64,000 nt of DNA. Origin: Ideonella_A sp963843805 (GTDB lineage Bacteria; Pseudomonadota; Gammaproteobacteria; Burkholderiales; Burkholderiaceae_C). Position numbers and translations under genes: made by a program. Position 1 is the first letter of the stretch. Each line of letters begins with the position of its first letter. Below, piece by piece: positions 60,264 to 64,000 of this stretch. Where the stretch lies: positions 868,001 to 932,000 of the forward strand of contig CAWJLY010000001.1 in the NCBI GenBank assembly GCA_963843805.1, written 5' to 3'. Below the pieces are notes generated by a model, which did not search any database, was not told the origin of the DNA, and saw nothing but the letters and a program-made list of their open reading frames with translations.

Positions 60264-61948
60264 CTAGTCCGCGTTGTCGCCTTTGTGACAGATCCTGGCA
60301 TTGCCCCTGGCCGGCGGTTTCGTTTTCGCGCTTGCTTGCGTCGCCGTCTTGCCGACCGGTTTGGCGGCACTTCCGGTGCCGCTTCGGTTGGCGCTGCGGG
60401 TGCCCGGTTCGGCGGCACGCTTCTTGGCGGCCGAAGATTTTCCGGCCGAGCCGGTCGGCGTCGGCGCGGTTTCGAGCACCAGCACCGGGGCCGCCGGCAA
60501 ACCCTTGAATTCCTCGAACGCGGCCTCGATGTGCGCCGCCAGTTCGCCGACTTCGGCCATCGCCTGCGCACAGGCCATGATGCCGATATCGAGCGACGTG
60601 TCGTAGGTCTGCACCGTGATGTTCAAGCCCACCCCGTGCACCACGATCGAGGTCGGATAGTTGGTCAGCATCTTCGCGCCGGCCATATACAGCGGCACTG
60701 TCGGACCGGGCACGTTGGAGATCACCAGATTGGCGACCGGCGGGATTCGATCGGCGACGCCGGCACGACCGTACAGCGACGTCAGGCCCTCCATCAGCCA
60801 AGGCACCCCGATCGACGGAAAATCGGTCGGCAGCACGCTCTTGACGCTGCCGATGGTCGACTTCATCGATGCACTGGCCGACAACACATGCGCCAACCGT
60901 TGCGCTGGATCCGCAAGATGGGTGCCCAGGCTGATCAGACTCATCGATGCCTGGTTGTTCGATGCGGTATCGCCCTTGGCGCGCAGCGAGACGGGCACCG
61001 CGGCCACCAGTGATTTGCGCGGCAGCGGCCCGTGTTTTGCAAAATGTCGGCGCAGCGCGCCGCTGCAGATCATCATCACCGCATCGTTGAGACTGGCATG
61101 CTGGCGCCGCCGCGCCGCTTGCAATTCAGCCAGCGGCAGGCTGACGGCAGCGAACGCCCGTCGATCGGGTGACGGTCGAATTGAGCCGCGTTCGCGGCGC
61201 CAGCCCGAGGTTGCTGACACTCCTCTTGCCGCGTACCGGCGCGGCCTGGCCCTTCACCCGCGACCACAGCGAGGCAGCCGTTTCACCGACCGCAGTTCGC
61301 GCGGCGACCTGCGAAATCGCGCTGACCGCCGATGGCAGCGCCTTGACCAGATTGCCCACCTGCTCGAGTTGGTTGGCCAAGGCACCGCGCAGCATCGCCG
61401 TCATGCGCCAGCTGGCCCTTGCGCTCACGGCTCGGCCGCAGCGCGATCTCGCGCGGCTCGGGGCTCAGATCGAGAATCACCTGCGCCAGCGCCACCGCCG
61501 CCTGGCCATCGACTGCCGCATGGTGCAGCTGGGTATACATCGCAAAATGCTGCTCGCCGCGTGGCCCCGGCGCCAAGCCGTCGAAGACGTGAAATTTCCA
61601 AAGCGGCCGGCTGCGGTCGAGCAGCTTCGGATGCAGCGTGCCGACCTGCTTTTCCAGCTCGGCCAGGCCAGCGCCGCCAGGCAGCGTGATGCCGACGATG
61701 TGGGCCTGCAGATCGGGGTCTGCATCGACCCAGGCCGGCGCCGCCAGATTGAGTGGCATCTTGGCGAGCTTGCGCCGCAGCGCCGGCGCCAGGGGCAGGC
61801 GCGTGGCCATGTGCTCACGCATGTCGTCGACAAAACTGCCGCGGTAGTCGGCCGGCAGCTCGAACAGGTGCAGGGCGCCGACATGCATCGGCATCTCGGC
61901 TGTTTCGAGGAACAGGAAGCTGGCATCCAGGCCGGACAGCTGTTTCAT
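60264..61948 (-). CDS. Wax ester synthase/diacylglycerol acyltransferase (WS/DGAT) (two frameshifts)
   Basis: Acyltransferase making wax esters or triacylglycerol, about 560 residues across frames. It begins LSGLDASFLFLETAEMPMHVGALHLFELPADYRGSFV. The catalytic motif is QLHHAAVDGQAAVALAQVI (HHxxxDG). After shifts near 61420 and 61165 it continues RRAFAAVSLPLAELQAARRRQHASLNDAVMMICSGALRRHF, VPVSLRAKGDTASNNQASM, and the family's NLVISNVPGP near the end. The last 60 residues form a Lys/Ala-rich, histone-like tail that is unusual for the family. Operon with two alpha/beta hydrolases. Confidence 0.88.
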
Positions 61949-62129
61949 GGTGACTCCAGGAACTTGCGTTCCATCCTAAGCGGCAGGCGTGGTCACGTCG
62001 TAGGGGGAAGCCCTGGCAGATGGCGGTCAACAGGCACCCGACGTAGGAGAAGCCGCACGCCAATCCGGCGTTCAATCGCAGGGCGACCGGCAAGCTGCTG
62101 CGTAGACTGATCGGCTTCAGGAGACGCCA

Positions 62130-62744
62130 ATGAACCGCACCGAACTTGCCCAGCCGACTCAGACCCCAGCGGCGCTGACGATGGCGTGCAGGCTGAAGGT
62201 CAATGGCGCGAACCGTGATCTCGACATCGACCCGCGCACCACGCTGCTCGATGCGTTGCGCGAACACCTGCTGTTGACAGGCACGAAAAAAGGTTGTGAC
62301 CACGGCCAATGTGGCGCCTGTACGGTACTGGTTGCCGGGCGCCGGGTGAACGCCTGCCTGATGCTGGCGCTGACCGCCGAAGGCGAGGACATCATCACCA
62401 TCGAAGGCCTGCCGGCGCTGACGTCCGGTGACACGGCAGTTGTTGCGGCTGATGAAAGCTCCCGCGAAGAAACAATCAAGCTGCACCCGTTGCAGCAAGC
62501 CTTCCTGAGCCACGACGGTTTCCAATGTGGCTACTGCACGCCGGGCCAGATCTGTTCAGCGGTCGGCATGCTGGCCGAAGCCCGCGCAGGCATGCCGAGC
62601 TTTGTCAGCGCCAATCTCGAAGCCATCGATACGCCGCTCAGTGGTGAGGAAATCCGCGAACGGATGAGTGGCAACCTGTGCCGTTGCAGCGCTTATCCGA
62701 ACATCGTCGATGCGATCGCCGAGGTGGCCGGGGCGATTCGATGA
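62130..62744 (+). CDS. paoA: Aldehyde/xanthine dehydrogenase 2Fe-2S subunit (PaoA/YagT-like)
   Basis: Iron-sulfur subunit of a molybdenum-containing hydroxylase, 204 residues. The plant-type 2Fe-2S domain has KKGCDHGQCGACTVLVAGRRVNACLML, and the second helical domain has FQCGYCTPGQICSAVGML with SGNLCRCSAYPNIVDAI. E. coli PaoA carries a Tat signal; here the N-terminus (RTELAQPTQTPAALT) shows no twin-Arg motif, so the complex may stay in the cytoplasm or be exported differently. It overlaps the next gene by 4 nt. Confidence 0.92.
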   Translation: MNRTELAQPTQTPAALTMACRLKVNGANRDLDIDPRTTLLDALREHLLLTGTKKGCDHGQCGACTVLVAGRRVNACLMLALTAEGEDIITIEGLPALTSGDTAVVAADESSREETIKLHPLQQAFLSHDGFQCGYCTPGQICSAVGMLAEARAGMPSFVSANLEAIDTPLSGEEIRERMSGNLCRCSAYPNIVDAIAEVAGAIR

Positions 62745-63724
62745 AAGCCTTTACCTACGAGCGTGTCGACAGTCCGCAAGCCGCTGCCCGCGCGGTGGCC
62801 GCGACGCCTGGTGCGCGCTTTCTGGCCGGCGGTACCAATCTGCTCGATCTGATGAAGCTGCAGATCGAGACGCCGCAGCATCTGGTCGACGTCAATCGCG
62901 TCGGCCTCGATCAGATCGAAGACGCCGACGACGGCGGCTTGCGAATCGGCGCCATGGTGCGCAACAGCGATCTGGCTGCCGATCTGCGCGTGCGCCAACG
63001 CTACCCGGTGCTCAGCCGCGCGTTGCTGGCCGGTGCCTCGGGTCAGTTGCGCAACCGGGCAACCACCGGCGGCAACCTGCTGCAGCGCACGCGTTGTTAT
63101 TATTTCTACGACCCGGCCAAGCCGTGCAACAAGCGCCAGCCCGGCAGCGGTTGTGCGGCGCAGGGTGGCTACAACCGAATCCATGCGGTACTCGGCGCAA
63201 GCGATGCGTGCATCGCCACTCACCCGTCCGATATGGCGGTGGCGATGCGGGTGCTCGACGCCCAAGTCGAGACGGTCTCTGCGCAAGGCGGTGGCCGGAT
63301 TATTCCGATCGCCGACTTCCACCGCCTGCCAGGCGATACGCCCGAACTGGATAGCCACCTCGAAGCGGGTGAATTCATCGCCGGCGTCACCTTGCCGCCT
63401 CCCCCGCCCGGCCGCCAGCTTTATCGGAAAGTGCGAGATCGAGCCTCCTACGCGTTCGCGCTGGTATCGGTGGCCGCGATTGTCGATGCCGACGGCGGCC
63501 GGATCCGCCAGGCGCATTTTGCGTTTGGTGGGCTGGCGCACAAACCGTGGCGTATCGAGGCGGCCGAACAGGGGCTGGCCGACGCAGCGGCCACCCAGGC
63601 GTCGTTCGACATCGCCGCCGACGCCGTGCTCGAAGGTGCACGCGGAGCCGGTCACAACGATTTCAAGATTCCGCTGACGCGACGCGTGTTGGCTGGGGTG
63701 TTGGCCGAAGGCGTTTCAAAGTGA
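62741..63724 (+). CDS. paoB: Aldehyde dehydrogenase FAD-binding subunit (PaoB/YagS-like)
   Basis: FAD-binding subunit of the molybdenum hydroxylase, 327 residues. FLAGGTNLLDLMK is the FAD N-terminal loop and QLRNRATTGGNLLQRTRCYYFYD follows. The Cys-rich segment RCYYFYDPAKPCNKRQPGSGCAA is the extra 4Fe-4S insertion known from PaoB-type subunits. IHAVLGASDACIATHPSDMAVAM and RASYAFALVSVAA complete the fold. Translation is coupled to paoA and followed 10 nt later by the molybdenum subunit. Confidence 0.93.
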   Translation: MKAFTYERVDSPQAAARAVAATPGARFLAGGTNLLDLMKLQIETPQHLVDVNRVGLDQIEDADDGGLRIGAMVRNSDLAADLRVRQRYPVLSRALLAGASGQLRNRATTGGNLLQRTRCYYFYDPAKPCNKRQPGSGCAAQGGYNRIHAVLGASDACIATHPSDMAVAMRVLDAQVETVSAQGGGRIIPIADFHRLPGDTPELDSHLEAGEFIAGVTLPPPPPGRQLYRKVRDRASYAFALVSVAAIVDADGGRIRQAHFAFGGLAHKPWRIEAAEQGLADAAATQASFDIAADAVLEGARGAGHNDFKIPLTRRVLAGVLAEGVSK

Positions 63725-63734
63725 GCACCGCGCC

Positions 63735-64000
63735 ATGCAAATGAATCAGCCCGCACCGCCGAACCCGCTTGATCAAAACCGGCATGGCCAGATCGGCCGC
63801 GCGGCCGATCGGGTCGACGGCCGACTGAAAGTGACCGGCACCGCGCCGTACGCCTACGAGGTGTCTGATAACGACGCTCCCGGCTACGGCTTCGTCGTCG
63901 GGTCGAGCATCTCTTGCGGACGCATCAGCCGGATCGACAGCAGCGAAGCCGAGCGCGCCCCCGGCGTGCTGCTGGTGCTGACTCACCACAACGCGCCGCA
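63735..64000 (+). CDS. paoC: Aldehyde dehydrogenase molybdenum-binding subunit (PaoC/YagR-like), 5' part
   Basis: Start of the large molybdenum-cofactor subunit; about 88 residues lie in the window. IGRAADRVDGRLKVTGTAPYAYEVSDNDAPGYGFVVGSSISCGRISRIDSSEAERAPGVLLVLTHHNAP is the conserved N-terminal domain (RVDGRLKVTGTAPYA). It follows paoB by 10 nt and continues beyond 64000. The complex oxidises aldehydes or heterocycles; substrate unproven. Confidence 0.9.
   Translation, partial: MQMNQPAPPNPLDQNRHGQIGRAADRVDGRLKVTGTAPYAYEVSDNDAPGYGFVVGSSISCGRISRIDSSEAERAPGVLLVLTHHNAP

Overview
The window is GC-rich, densely coded DNA from a Gram-negative proteobacterium. Tripartite TRAP transporters, lipoprotein and Sec signals, an NsrR-type Rrf2 regulator, GlcDEF glycolate oxidase, monomeric isocitrate dehydrogenase, a WS/DGAT acyltransferase and a PaoABC-type molybdenum dehydrogenase fit a betaproteobacterium, most likely Burkholderiales. 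The 'cccctcgggg' intergenic repeats and a REP-like doublet fit too. This assignment is by gene content only. No rRNA, tRNA, CRISPR array or insertion sequence was recognised.

Layout. 0.0-4.0 kb: the 5' end of a TRAP solute-binding gene, divergent from a MocR-type regulator, then an MFS transporter. 4.05-6.3 kb: a decayed class II aldolase gene and two toxin-antitoxin pairs (MazEF-like; ParE/RelE-like with its antitoxin). 6.4-9.3 kb: a pair of secreted M16 peptidases. 9.8-28.6 kb: a large sugar-acid (hexuronate/aldonate) catabolic island. It holds an altronate-dehydratase-like protein, an FAA hydrolase, several short-chain dehydrogenases, a DctPQM transporter, a UxuB-like oxidoreductase, a ManD-like dehydratase, an IlvD/Edd dehydratase, a 2-hydroxyacid dehydrogenase, two 3-hydroxyisobutyrate-dehydrogenase-type enzymes, a DenD-like epimerase and two FadR-type regulators. 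28.8-29.3 kb: msrA.

29.5-39.6 kb is the most unusual part: four co-directional genes encoding a TIR-CHASE2 membrane protein, a FecR-domain lipoprotein, a caspase-like (C14) peptidase and a 2056-residue protein with two alpha/beta-hydrolase modules, a CHAT protease domain and a basic tail. It looks like a membrane-sensed, multi-effector conflict or programmed-death system.

39.8-64 kb: glcDEF; a SulP transporter; nsrR divergent from a PAS gene with an NsrR-like box between them; monomeric icd; a CAP-domain protein; an operon of PanE-like reductase, phosphotransferase and divergent enolase; a DUF2383-type protein; hydrolases; an NlpC/P60-like protein; an omega-aminotransferase; a repeat cluster; a neutral-lipid operon (WS/DGAT plus two hydrolases); and the start of a PaoABC operon.

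About fourteen genes are broken by single- or double-base shifts although their conserved motifs continue cleanly in the next frame, sometimes five times in one gene. I read this mainly as residual indel error in the assembly rather than gene decay, and I give the whole-gene span for each such gene.
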